Below, in pieces: positions 1 to 6,784 of a stretch of 9,095 nt of DNA (its first letter is position 1; the number at the start of each line of letters is the position of its first letter). The DNA lies in the NCBI GenBank assembly GCA_905215595.1, contig CAJMQZ010000080.1, positions 1-9,095 on the forward strand, in the 5' to 3' direction. Source of the stretch: an uncultured bacterium. Lineage in GTDB: Bacteria; Bacillota; Clostridia; Oscillospirales; Ruminococcaceae. Both the position numbers and the translations under genes were made by a program. The notes beneath the pieces were generated by a model. That model did not search any database. It was not told the DNA's origin and saw only the letters and a list, made by a program, of their open reading frames with translations.

Positions 1-537
1 ATTGCAGAAGGCATCTCCACCCGGGATGCCTTTTTAAAGGAGCGGCAGATCTTACAGCCCTTAAAAGAGCGTGCGGACTACACCATCAACACCGGGCTGC
101 TTTCTACCTCTCAGAATAAAGAACGCATCTGCGATCTGTTCCTAAAAAACGGCGGGGCGAAAAATGCCATGCGGCTCACCATCATGTCCTTCGGGTTCAA
201 GTTTGGTCTGCCGCCGGAAGCAGACCTTGTGCTGGATGTGCGCTGCCTGCCCAACCCTTTCTATGTGCCGGAACTGAAGCACAAAACCGGGCTGGATCAG
301 GAGGTGGTGGATTTTGTCATGAGCCACCCCGAAGCACAGGAGCTGCTGCGCCGGTACGAGAACTTTTTGCAGTACGCCCTGCCGCTTTATGTCAAGGAAG
401 GCAAAAGCCAGCTGACCATTGCGGTGGGCTGCACGGGCGGCAAGCACCGCTCCATCACATTCGCACGCAAACTTGCGGAATACTGCACCTCTCTGGGCTA
501 CGAGCCCGGGGTGCAGCACCGGGATGCCGTGCGCTGA
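1..537 (+). CDS. rapZ: RapZ/YvcJ-family nucleotide- and RNA-binding adaptor, C-terminal part (5' end outside window)
   Basis: The reading frame is open from the first base and ends at TGA 535-537, giving 178 residues of a protein that is usually about 285-295 long. The N-terminal P-loop ATPase half is therefore missing because of the window edge, not because of mutation. What remains is the conserved C-terminal domain: the block SFGFKFGLPPEADLV starting near base 187, VRCLPNPFY just after it, and the signature GCTGGKHRS at 427-453. In E. coli RapZ this domain binds RNA and glucosamine-6-phosphate and controls GlmS synthesis; in Bacillus the homologue YvcJ hydrolyses nucleotides and influences competence. 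Which role applies here cannot be told from sequence. The gene is followed after 16 nt by whiA, so the two are probably co-transcribed. Family assignment is very secure. Confidence 0.95.
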   Translation: MAEGISTRDAFLKERQILQPLKERADYTINTGLLSTSQNKERICDLFLKNGGAKNAMRLTIMSFGFKFGLPPEADLVLDVRCLPNPFYVPELKHKTGLDQEVVDFVMSHPEAQELLRRYENFLQYALPLYVKEGKSQLTIAVGCTGGKHRSITFARKLAEYCTSLGYEPGVQHRDAVR

Positions 538-553
538 AAACAGAGGAAATACT

Positions 554-1486
554 ATGAGTTTTGCATCCAGTGCGCGGGAGGAGATCGCGCAGCGCAGCCC
601 CACCAAGGAATGCTGCGTGCGTGCAGCGGCCTATGGCATTGCCTGCTTTGCCAAATACTTTGATGCCCGCGGCCTTGTGCTGCAAACCGAGCAGCCCCAT
701 ACGGTGCAGCTGGCGCAGCAGCTGTTTGCCCGCTGCGGCATCCGGGGCGAGATCACGGAAAAGCCACGCGCCAGCGGTGTACTGTACGAGTTCAATATCC
801 GCGATGCGGAGCAGGTCACCCGCTTGCACGAGCTGTTCGGCACTACCGGCAGGGAGACCAGTTTGCAGATCGACCCCGGGCTTATTCGCTGCCAGACCTG
901 CGTCAGTGCCTATATCGCCATGGCCTTTTTGTGCAGCGGCACGGTCACCGACCCGCAAAAGGAATATAATCTGGAATTTCTCACCTCTCGGACGAATCTC
1001 GCCCGGGATTTTGAAGCGCTGCTGGCCGAGCACGAGTTTGCGCCCCACCGCACCCGCCGCAACGGCGTGAACCTGATCTACGTCAAGACCGGTGCCAATG
1101 TGGAGCGCTTACTCCGCTTTATGGGTGCTGCGGATGCTGCGACCCAGATCAGCGTCCTCAAGGCGTTCAAGCAGGTGCGCAACCAGACCAACCGGCAGAC
1201 CAACTGCGATACCGCAAACCTTGGCAAAACGGCACGGGCGAATGCCCAGACCCTGAAAGCCATCCGCTATTTGCAGGAGCAGCACGCGCTGGAAACTTTG
1301 CCGGAGGTATTGCAGCAGGCAGCAGCCAAGCGTCTGCAATACCCGGATCTTTCGCTTACCGCGCTGTGCAGCTGCTTTGATCCGGCTGTGAGCAAATCTG
1401 GCTTATCGCACCGGATGAAAAAGCTGGAGACACTGGCAGAGAATCTCCGTCAGCGCCAGCAGGAGGGACAGGAGGCAGTACAATGA
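554..1486 (+). CDS. whiA: Sporulation/division regulator WhiA, DNA-binding protein
   Basis: This 310-residue protein matches WhiA in length and architecture. The N-terminal half resembles a degenerate LAGLIDADG homing-endonuclease fold, with the family block FLCSGTVTDPQKEYNLEF at about residues 125-142. The C-terminal third is a helix-turn-helix region that opens with VRNQTNRQTNCDTANLGKT around residue 208 and ends with DPAVSKSGLSHRMKKLE. WhiA is a transcription factor for sporulation septation in Streptomyces and affects division and chromosome segregation in Bacillus; it acts on the nucleoid. The frame is open further upstream, but the ATG at 554 is chosen because GAGGA at 543-547 sits 6 nt before it, it starts with the family-typical MSFAS, and any earlier start would overlap rapZ. 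Its TGA (1484-1486) overlaps the dnaE ATG, implying a shared mRNA and translational coupling. No frameshift or missing motif is seen. Confidence 0.96.
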   Translation: MSFASSAREEIAQRSPTKECCVRAAAYGIACFAKYFDARGLVLQTEQPHTVQLAQQLFARCGIRGEITEKPRASGVLYEFNIRDAEQVTRLHELFGTTGRETSLQIDPGLIRCQTCVSAYIAMAFLCSGTVTDPQKEYNLEFLTSRTNLARDFEALLAEHEFAPHRTRRNGVNLIYVKTGANVERLLRFMGAADAATQISVLKAFKQVRNQTNRQTNCDTANLGKTARANAQTLKAIRYLQEQHALETLPEVLQQAAAKRLQYPDLSLTALCSCFDPAVSKSGLSHRMKKLETLAENLRQRQQEGQEAVQ

Positions 1487-4400
1487 ATGAACCCACCGCA
1501 AATACCCGTCCCTTTGCCCATTTGCATATCCATACGGAATACAGCCTGCTGGACGGTGCTTGCCGCATCGACCAGCTGATGGAGTGGGTGAAGGAGTGTG
1601 GACAGACCGCCATTGCCTGCACCGACCACGGCGTGATGTACGGCTGTGTGCAGTTCTATAAAGCCGCTAAAAAGGCGGGTATCAAGCCCATCATCGGCTG
1701 TGAGGTCTATGTTGCCACTCGCACCCGCTTTGATAAGGTAAATAAAATAGACGGCAACAACCATCTGATCTTGTTGTGCAAAAACGAGACCGGCTATAAG
1801 AACCTGATCAAAATGGTCTCGGCCGGTTTTGTGGAGGGTTTTTACTCCAAGCCCCGCGTGGATAAGCAGCTTTTGGAGCAATACCACGAGGGACTGATCT
1901 GCCTTTCGGCCTGTCTGGCGGGCGAGATCCCGCAGGCCATTCTGGCAGGGGACTACGAGCGCGCAAAGGCGACCGCGCTGTGGTACCGGGATCTGTTCGG
2001 TGCAGAGAATTACTACATCGAATTGCAGGATCACGGCCTGAAGGAGGATACCACTGTTCTGCCGCAGCTCATCAAGCTTTCCCGGGAGACGGGCATCCCC
2101 ATGGCAGCCACCAACGACGCCCATTATCTACGCAAAGAGGACGCCAAGATGCAAAGCATCCTGCTGTGCATCCAGACCGGCAAGACCATTCAGGATGCTG
2201 ACCGCATGGAGTTCCAGACCGATGAATTCTACGTCAAGACCACAGACGAGATGTACGAGCTGTTCTCCATGGTACCGGAGGCCTGCGCCAATACGGCAAA
2301 GATCGCCGAGCAGTGCAATTTTGACTTTGAGTTCGGTCACACCAAGATCCCCTACTACAAAGCCCCGGACGGCATGGACAATCAGGCCTACTTTGAAAAG
2401 CTCTGCTGGGACGGCTTGGAGCGCCGCTATGGCCCGGATGTGCCGCAGGCCAACATCGACCGCCTGAAATATGAGATCGGCGTGGTTAAGACGATGGGGT
2501 ATACCAACTACTACCTCATCGTATGGGACTATATCAATTTTGCAAAAAGTCAGGGCATCCCGGTGGGGCCGGGACGCGGCTCCGGCGCGGGTAGTATTGC
2601 CGCTTACTGCGTGGGCATTACGGATATCGACCCCATCCGCTATAATCTGATCTTCGAGCGCTTTTTGAATCCCGAACGCGTCAGTATGCCGGATTTCGAT
2701 GTGGACTTCTGCTACGAGCGCCGACAGGAGGTCATCGACTACGTCAACCGCAAATACGGTGCGGACCATGTGGCGCAGATCGTCACCTTTGGTACCATGG
2801 CCGCCCGCAACGCCATCCGGGATGTGGGCCGCGTGATGGGTATTCCATACCAGCAGGTGGACGTGGTAGCAAAGCTTGTGCCCATGGAGCTGAAAATGAC
2901 CCTCAAGCGGGCATTGGAGGTTTCCAGCGAGCTGAAAAAGCTCTACGATACCGACCCGCAGGTGACCGAGCTCATCGATACCGCACTGAAGGTGGAGGGT
3001 ATGCCCCGGCACGCCTCCACCCACGCAGCAGGCGTGGTCATTACGCCGGAACCCACCGATTACTATCTGCCGCTGGCAACAAATGACGGCCTGCCGGTGA
3101 CCCAGTTCAACATGACCGAGATCGAAGAACTGGGTCTTTTGAAGATGGACTTTCTGGGTCTGCGCACCCTGACTGTCATCCGAGATGCGGAGGTTGCGGT
3201 GCAAAAGCAGCACCCGGAGTTCTCCATCCGTGATCTGGACTATGACGACCCGGACACCTACAAAATGCTGGGGCAGGGCGATACCGAGGGCGTGTTCCAG
3301 CTGGAATCTTCCGGCATGAAGCAGGTGCTTGTGGGGTTGCAGCCCCAGAACCTTGAAGATGTCATCGCTCTGATCAGCCTGTACCGCCCGGGCCCCATGG
3401 ATTCCATTCCCACCTATCTGCGCAACCGGCACGAACCGGATAAGATCAGCTACAAGACCCCGCAGCTGGCGCACATTCTGGATGTGACCAACGGCTGCAT
3501 CGTCTATCAGGAGCAGGTCATGCAGATCTTCCGGGAGCTGGCAGGCTTCTCCTTCGGGCAGGCAGATAACGTCCGCCGCGCCATGAGCAAAAAGAAGCAC
3601 GCCGTCATGGAAGCCGAGCGGGAACATTTTGTGCACGGCTGCACCGAGCCCGGCCACGAATGCCCGGGCTGCGTTGCCAACGGCATCCCGGAGCAGGTGG
3701 CAAACCAGATCTACGATGAAATGTCCAGCTTTGCGTCCTACGCCTTCAACAAGAGCCATGCGGCCTGCTACGCCTATGTGGCATTCCAGACCGCTTATCT
3801 CAAGTGCCATTACCCCAGCCAGTTCATGGCGGCATTGCTCACCAGCGTGTTAGATAATACCGATAAGGTCATCGAGTATTCCGGCGAGTGCGCCCGTTTG
3901 GGCATCAAGGTGCTGCCGCCGGATGTAAATATCTCCAACGGCGGCTTTACCGCCGATGATAACGGACAGATCCGTTTTGGGCTGAACGCCGTGAAAAACG
4001 TAGGCCGCAACCTCATCGAGAACGCAGTCACCGAGCGTAAGGAAAAGCCCTACACCAGCCTTTATGATTTCTGCAAGCGGATGCACGGCAGTGAGCTGAA
4101 CCGCCGCGCGGTGGAAAGCCTGATCAAAGCCGGTGCCTTTGACTGCTTTGGCTCTAACCGCCATAGTATGGTGGAGGCGGTAGAGGGCATCCTCAAGAGC
4201 ATCGAGACCGACTCCCGCCGCAATCTGGAGGGACAGCTGGATCTGTTCTCCGTAATGAGCGGGGAAGTGCAGCAAGGCCCGCAGGAGGACGTCTACGAGA
4301 TCCGTCCCTTGGCAGAGTACACCCCTGCCGAGCTGCTGCAACAGGAAAAAGAGGTCAGCGGTCTGTACCTGTCCGGCCATCCGCTGGACGCTTACCGGGA

Positions 4401-4992
4401 AAAATCCGCCCGCATCGGCTCCCACACCATCAAAGCCCTCACCGGCGAGGATGCCCATGTGCAGGACGGCGAAAAGGTGCGCATTGTGTGTGCAGTAGTC
4501 AAAAACCGCATGATGACGACAAAATCCAACAGCATGATGGCCTTTACCAGTGTGGAGGATCTGACCGGCACCATGGAGGTGATCGTGTTCCCCAAGGTGC
4601 TGGACAGGTTCCGGGATGCCATTCAGGAAAACGCTGTTGTGGTCATTGACGGCCGCCTTTCCGTGCGGGAAGATGAAGCCTCCAAGCTGCTGGCAGACAG
4701 CATTCTGCCCATCGACAGCTACGACCCGACCCGCTTGGATAAAGGCCGCCCGGACCCTGTTAAAACAGCAGCCCGGCGGGTATTCATCCGTCTGCCGTCC
4801 CGCAACTGCCCCCAGTACGATAAAGTGGTGAACCTGCTGGAGATTTTTGATGGTGATATCCCGGTAATCCTGTATCTGGAGGACACCAAGCAGAAGCTGG
4901 CCGCACCGCGCCGACTGTACACTTCCGGGCATCCGCTCTTCTTCAAAGAACTGGAGCGGCTGCTGGGTGCAGAAAACGTTGCAACAAAATGA
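1483..4992 (+). CDS. dnaE: DNA polymerase III alpha subunit, DnaE type
   Basis: This 1169-residue C-family replicative DNA polymerase is close to the usual 1100-1170. An N-terminal PHP domain (about 10-215) carries apparent metal ligands H15, H17, D24, H49, E74, H94, C144, D212 and H214. The polymerase core follows: GPGRGSGAGS at 362-371, catalytic PDFDVDF with D404 and D406, and the third aspartate D556 in KMDFLGLRTL. The fingers include RPGPMDSIP and FNKSHAACYA. A helix-hairpin-helix region lies near 840-900. QLDLF at 918-922 fits the beta-clamp-binding pentapeptide, and an OB fold spans about 997-1070. There is no separate DnaQ-like exonuclease domain, so it is DnaE rather than PolC. The start ATG has GGAGG at 1471-1475 and overlaps the whiA stop by 4 nt. 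An unusual Cys/His-rich stretch (718-730) interrupts the fingers. Whether it is the main replicase or works beside PolC cannot be judged from this window. Confidence 0.98.
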   Translation: MNEPTANTRPFAHLHIHTEYSLLDGACRIDQLMEWVKECGQTAIACTDHGVMYGCVQFYKAAKKAGIKPIIGCEVYVATRTRFDKVNKIDGNNHLILLCKNETGYKNLIKMVSAGFVEGFYSKPRVDKQLLEQYHEGLICLSACLAGEIPQAILAGDYERAKATALWYRDLFGAENYYIELQDHGLKEDTTVLPQLIKLSRETGIPMAATNDAHYLRKEDAKMQSILLCIQTGKTIQDADRMEFQTDEFYVKTTDEMYELFSMVPEACANTAKIAEQCNFDFEFGHTKIPYYKAPDGMDNQAYFEKLCWDGLERRYGPDVPQANIDRLKYEIGVVKTMGYTNYYLIVWDYINFAKSQGIPVGPGRGSGAGSIAAYCVGITDIDPIRYNLIFERFLNPERVSMPDFDVDFCYERRQEVIDYVNRKYGADHVAQIVTFGTMAARNAIRDVGRVMGIPYQQVDVVAKLVPMELKMTLKRALEVSSELKKLYDTDPQVTELIDTALKVEGMPRHASTHAAGVVITPEPTDYYLPLATNDGLPVTQFNMTEIEELGLLKMDFLGLRTLTVIRDAEVAVQKQHPEFSIRDLDYDDPDTYKMLGQGDTEGVFQLESSGMKQVLVGLQPQNLEDVIALISLYRPGPMDSIPTYLRNRHEPDKISYKTPQLAHILDVTNGCIVYQEQVMQIFRELAGFSFGQADNVRRAMSKKKHAVMEAEREHFVHGCTEPGHECPGCVANGIPEQVANQIYDEMSSFASYAFNKSHAACYAYVAFQTAYLKCHYPSQFMAALLTSVLDNTDKVIEYSGECARLGIKVLPPDVNISNGGFTADDNGQIRFGLNAVKNVGRNLIENAVTERKEKPYTSLYDFCKRMHGSELNRRAVESLIKAGAFDCFGSNRHSMVEAVEGILKSIETDSRRNLEGQLDLFSVMSGEVQQGPQEDVYEIRPLAEYTPAELLQQEKEVSGLYLSGHPLDAYREKSARIGSHTIKALTGEDAHVQDGEKVRIVCAVVKNRMMTTKSNSMMAFTSVEDLTGTMEVIVFPKVLDRFRDAIQENAVVVIDGRLSVREDEASKLLADSILPIDSYDPTRLDKGRPDPVKTAARRVFIRLPSRNCPQYDKVVNLLEIFDGDIPVILYLEDTKQKLAAPRRLYTSGHPLFFKELERLLGAENVATK

Positions 4993-4996
4993 CATA

Positions 4997-5051
4997 TTTG
5001 TGCACGAATGGCACCGCATGGGACGATTTTGAATTTTCCAAGTGGCACAAA
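4997..5051. repeat. Inverted repeat downstream of dnaE (possible RNA hairpin or operator)
   Basis: TTTGTGC at 4997-5003 is perfectly complementary to GCACAAA at 5045-5051. The stem can be extended by AC/GT across a single bulged G. The 41-nt interior has no strong second stem and no T-run follows, so it does not look like a Rho-independent terminator. It may shape the 3' end of the dnaE message or bind a regulator upstream of pfkA; it may also be chance. Confidence 0.3.
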
Positions 5052-5096
5052 GAACGAAAATAACACGATATATCGCTGCTATTTTGCACTGCATGG
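5011..5096 (+). repeat. Pair of direct repeats GCAC(C/T)GCATGG upstream of pfkA promoter
   Basis: GCACCGCATGG at 5011-5021 recurs as GCACTGCATGG at 5086-5096, with 10 of 11 bases identical and starts 75 nt apart. The second copy ends 25 nt upstream of the pfkA -35 box. Paired sites at this distance could be operator half-sites for a regulator of pfkA, but an 11-base near-match in a 272-nt gap is weak evidence on its own. Confidence 0.25.
5066..5075. repeat. Perfect 10-bp palindrome CGATATATCG
   Basis: CGATATATCG at 5066-5075 is its own reverse complement and lies midway between the two direct repeats, about 47 nt upstream of the pfkA -35 box. It could be a small operator core. It does not extend beyond 10 bp, so chance is a real alternative. 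Confidence 0.2.
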
Positions 5097-5121
5097 AATT
5101 GCATAAAGTCTCAAAACCCTA

Positions 5122-5151
5122 TTGAAATTTGTCTGGATGGTGTGCTATAAT
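5122..5151 (+). promoter_or_regulatory. Sigma-A-type promoter for pfkA
   Basis: TTGAAA (5122-5127) and TATAAT (5146-5151) are separated by 18 nt, and TG at 5143-5144 gives an extended -10 element. The -10 is a perfect consensus. The predicted start of transcription is near 5158, leaving an untranslated leader of about 107 nt before the pfkA ATG. Confidence 0.75.
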
Positions 5152-5168
5152 CATTAAAGGCGAATCAA

Positions 5169-5216
5169 AGCTGTTGCAAAGCAGCTGGCCTGTTTCTGGA
5201 AGAAGAGGGTACAGGC
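5169..5216 (+). promoter_or_regulatory. Two possible stem-loops in the pfkA 5' leader
   Basis: AGCTG (5169-5173) can pair with CAGCT (5182-5186) around an 8-nt loop. Immediately after, GCCTGT (5188-5193) can pair with ACAGGC (5211-5216) around a 17-nt purine-rich loop. Neither is followed by a T-run, and the ribosome binding site (5249-5254) lies outside both. I recognise no known riboswitch class. They may affect mRNA stability or translation, or be incidental. Confidence 0.35.
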
Positions 5217-5248
5217 AAAAGGGTAAATGAAGAACTGAACTGTAAATT

Positions 5249-5254
5249 GGAGGG
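5249..5254 (+). promoter_or_regulatory. Ribosome binding site that sets the pfkA start
   Basis: GGAGGG at 5249-5254 lies 10 nt before ATG 5265. An in-frame TTG at 5247 overlaps this site and so cannot use it; the ATG, which also gives the family-typical short N terminus before the first beta strand, is the better start. Confidence 0.7.
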
Positions 5255-5264
5255 AATCTCTCGT

Positions 5265-6239
5265 ATGGAAAAGCAAATCAAAACGATTGGCGTGCTTACA
5301 AGCGGTGGTGATGCTCCCGGCATGAACGCTGCTGTGCGCGCTGTGGTACGCACCGGCCTGCATAAGGGCTTCCGTATGATCGGCATTCAGCGCGGCTATA
5401 ACGGCCTGCTGAACGGCGAGTGCTTTGAAATGAACCTGCGCAGCGTTTCTAACATCATTTCTGCTGGCGGCACCATTCTGTATACGGCACGCTGCCTGGA
5501 GTTCAAGACCAAGGAAGGTCAGGATAAGGGCGCTGAAAAGTGCCGCGAGCTGGGCATTGATGCGCTGGTCGTTATCGGCGGCGACGGCTCCTACCGCGGT
5601 GCCCGCGCACTGGCACACCGCGGCATCCCCATGATCGGCCTGCCCGGCACCATTGATAACGATATCGGCTGCACCGATTACACCATCGGCTACGATACCG
5701 CCATGAACACCGCGCTGGAAATGATCGACAAGCTGCGCGACACCACCCAGAGCCACGACCGCTGCAGTGTGGTCGAGGTCATGGGCCGCAACGCCGGTTA
5801 CATCGCTCTGAACGTGGCCATCGCCTCCGGCGCTATGGCTGTGCTGCTGCCCGAGAAGGAATTCGATATGCAGCGCGACATTCTGGATAAGATCGCCGAG
5901 ACCCAAAAGACCGGCAAGCGCCACTTTATCATCATCGTGGCCGAGGGCGTGGGTCATGCACAGGAGATCGCCAACGAGATCCAGGCACGCACCGGTATCG
6001 ATTCCCGCGCAACCATTCTGGGTCATGTGCAGCGCGGTGGTTCTCCCACCCTGCGCGACCGCGTGAATGCTTCTGCCATGGGCTATCAGGCTGTCTGCCT
6101 GCTGGAGCAGGGCAAGTATAACCGCATCGTCGGCATGAAGGGCGAGAAGCTGGTGGACTACCCCGTGGACGAGGCTTTGGAAATGACCAAGAGCCTTGAC
6201 CCCGTGCTGGTGGACGTGTGCAACACTATTTCCATCTGA
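5265..6239 (+). CDS. pfkA: ATP-dependent 6-phosphofructokinase
   Basis: This 324-residue protein phosphorylates fructose 6-phosphate to fructose 1,6-bisphosphate, the committed step of glycolysis, in the cytoplasm; the family works as a homotetramer. GGDAPGMN lies at 14-21, GGDGS around D107 and G108, and PGTIDND at 127-133 with the probable catalytic base D131. RATILGHVQRGGSP holds R248, H254 and R257, matching E. coli R243, H249 and R252, which bind the sugar phosphate across subunits. Glycine at 108 (E. coli 104) and at 128 (E. coli 124) marks the ATP-using type; pyrophosphate-dependent enzymes carry Asp and Lys there. Length is normal (about 320). It has its own promoter and terminator, so it is probably a one-gene unit. 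Codon choice is strongly biased to GGC, CTG, ATC and AAG, as expected for high expression. Confidence 0.97.
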   Translation: MEKQIKTIGVLTSGGDAPGMNAAVRAVVRTGLHKGFRMIGIQRGYNGLLNGECFEMNLRSVSNIISAGGTILYTARCLEFKTKEGQDKGAEKCRELGIDALVVIGGDGSYRGARALAHRGIPMIGLPGTIDNDIGCTDYTIGYDTAMNTALEMIDKLRDTTQSHDRCSVVEVMGRNAGYIALNVAIASGAMAVLLPEKEFDMQRDILDKIAETQKTGKRHFIIIVAEGVGHAQEIANEIQARTGIDSRATILGHVQRGGSPTLRDRVNASAMGYQAVCLLEQGKYNRIVGMKGEKLVDYPVDEALEMTKSLDPVLVDVCNTISI

Positions 6240-6255
6240 TTATAACATCAAATGC

Positions 6256-6297
6256 AAGAGCTATCCGTTCGGATTTTCTGAGCGGATGGCTCTTTTT
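6256..6297 (+). terminator. Rho-independent terminator after pfkA
   Basis: AAGAGCTATCCGTTC (6256-6270) pairs with GAGCGGATGGCTCTT (6280-6294), giving about 14-15 pairs including two G-U wobbles, around a 9-nt loop. A run of five T (6293-6297) follows. It begins 16 nt after the pfkA stop and is the clearest terminator in the window. Confidence 0.92.
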
Positions 6298-6350
6298 GCT
6301 GCCGATTTTTCAGAATTGACGTATTATAAGTAAAAACAAACAACTTTTTG

Positions 6351-6379
6351 TTTACAAATGCCTCCAAATCAGTTATACT
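6351..6379 (+). promoter_or_regulatory. Promoter for the MmcQ/GyrI-like gene pair
   Basis: TTTACA (6351-6356) and TATACT (6374-6379) are 17 nt apart, each one base from the sigma-A consensus. Transcription would start near 6386, giving a leader of only about 15 nt containing the GGAGGTG ribosome binding site at 6389-6395. No extended palindrome overlapping the boxes is obvious, so no operator is proposed. Confidence 0.75.
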
Positions 6380-6400
6380 GAGAAAAACGGAGGTGCTGCC

Positions 6401-6784
6401 ATGAAATACAGCTGGATCGACACGGAACTTCTGCAAAAGCCTGGCGTTACCAAAGACTTACAGGCAGAGTGGAACTGGATAAGATACCACATCGGCGGCA
6501 AAATGTTTGCAGCCGTCTGTCTGGATGATATCACAGGAAAGCCGGTGTATATCACCTGCAAGCTGGACCCCGCCGAGGGCGATTTTCTGCGCCGACAGTA
6601 TGAGGATATCATTCCGGGCTACTATATGAATAAGGTGCATTGGAACTCCGTAAAAGCAGAGGGAAATGTGCCGGACGCATTGCTGCGGGAGATACTGGAA
6701 AAATCTTATCAGCTGGTGCTGGGCGGCTTTAGCAAAAAGAAACAGCGCGCGCTGCTGGAAGGGGAAAAGAAGGATGCCATTTGA
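6401..6784 (+). CDS. MmcQ/YjbR-family protein
   Basis: This 127-residue protein belongs to the small MmcQ/YjbR family (CyaY-like alpha/beta fold). Visible hallmarks are the EWNWIRYHIGGKMFAAV block near residues 23-39, a YITCKLDP strand, the signature IPGYYMNKVHWNSV at 71-84, and a C-terminal helix with SYQLVLGGFSKKK. No signal peptide or membrane segment is present, so it is likely cytoplasmic. Family members are often labelled DNA-binding, and the founding name comes from a mitomycin biosynthesis cluster, but no biochemical role is firmly known and I do not claim one. The start is supported by GGAGGTG ending 5 nt before the ATG. The last 11 nt overlap the start of the next gene, so the two are almost certainly co-expressed. 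Length is typical. Codon use is less biased than in pfkA or guaA, suggesting modest expression. Confidence 0.88.
   Translation: MKYSWIDTELLQKPGVTKDLQAEWNWIRYHIGGKMFAAVCLDDITGKPVYITCKLDPAEGDFLRRQYEDIIPGYYMNKVHWNSVKAEGNVPDALLREILEKSYQLVLGGFSKKKQRALLEGEKKDAI

Noticed and set aside
554..1486. WhiA as an active homing endonuclease or intein remnant
   Set aside because: The LAGLIDADG-like fold is a normal, non-catalytic part of all WhiA proteins, and the gene shows intact WhiA length and C-terminal helix-turn-helix.
2128..3810. Long open frame of 560 codons on the minus strand inside dnaE
   Set aside because: It lies fully antisense to dnaE, which has all catalytic motifs. The translation is rich in His, Val and Leu without any family motif, typical of a codon-bias shadow.
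3850..5094. Minus-strand open frame of 414 codons covering the end of dnaE and part of the gap before pfkA
   Set aside because: Most of it is antisense to the dnaE C-terminal region. No family motifs and low-complexity composition typical of shadows.
5227..5238. Three-codon upstream frame (ATG AAG AAC TGA) in the pfkA leader with an AAAAGGG stretch before it
   Set aside because: Too short to be distinguished from chance, and its spacing to the purine stretch is poor. It is not a credible leader peptide without regulatory codons.
5247..5249. TTG as an alternative pfkA start
   Set aside because: It overlaps the ribosome binding site GGAGGG that serves the ATG at 5265, and it adds six non-conserved residues.
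6316..6344. TTGACG at 6316-6321 as another -35 box before the MmcQ/YjbR gene
   Set aside because: No -10-like hexamer lies 16-18 nt downstream; the stretch there is AACAAC-like. The TTTACA/TATACT pair is much better.
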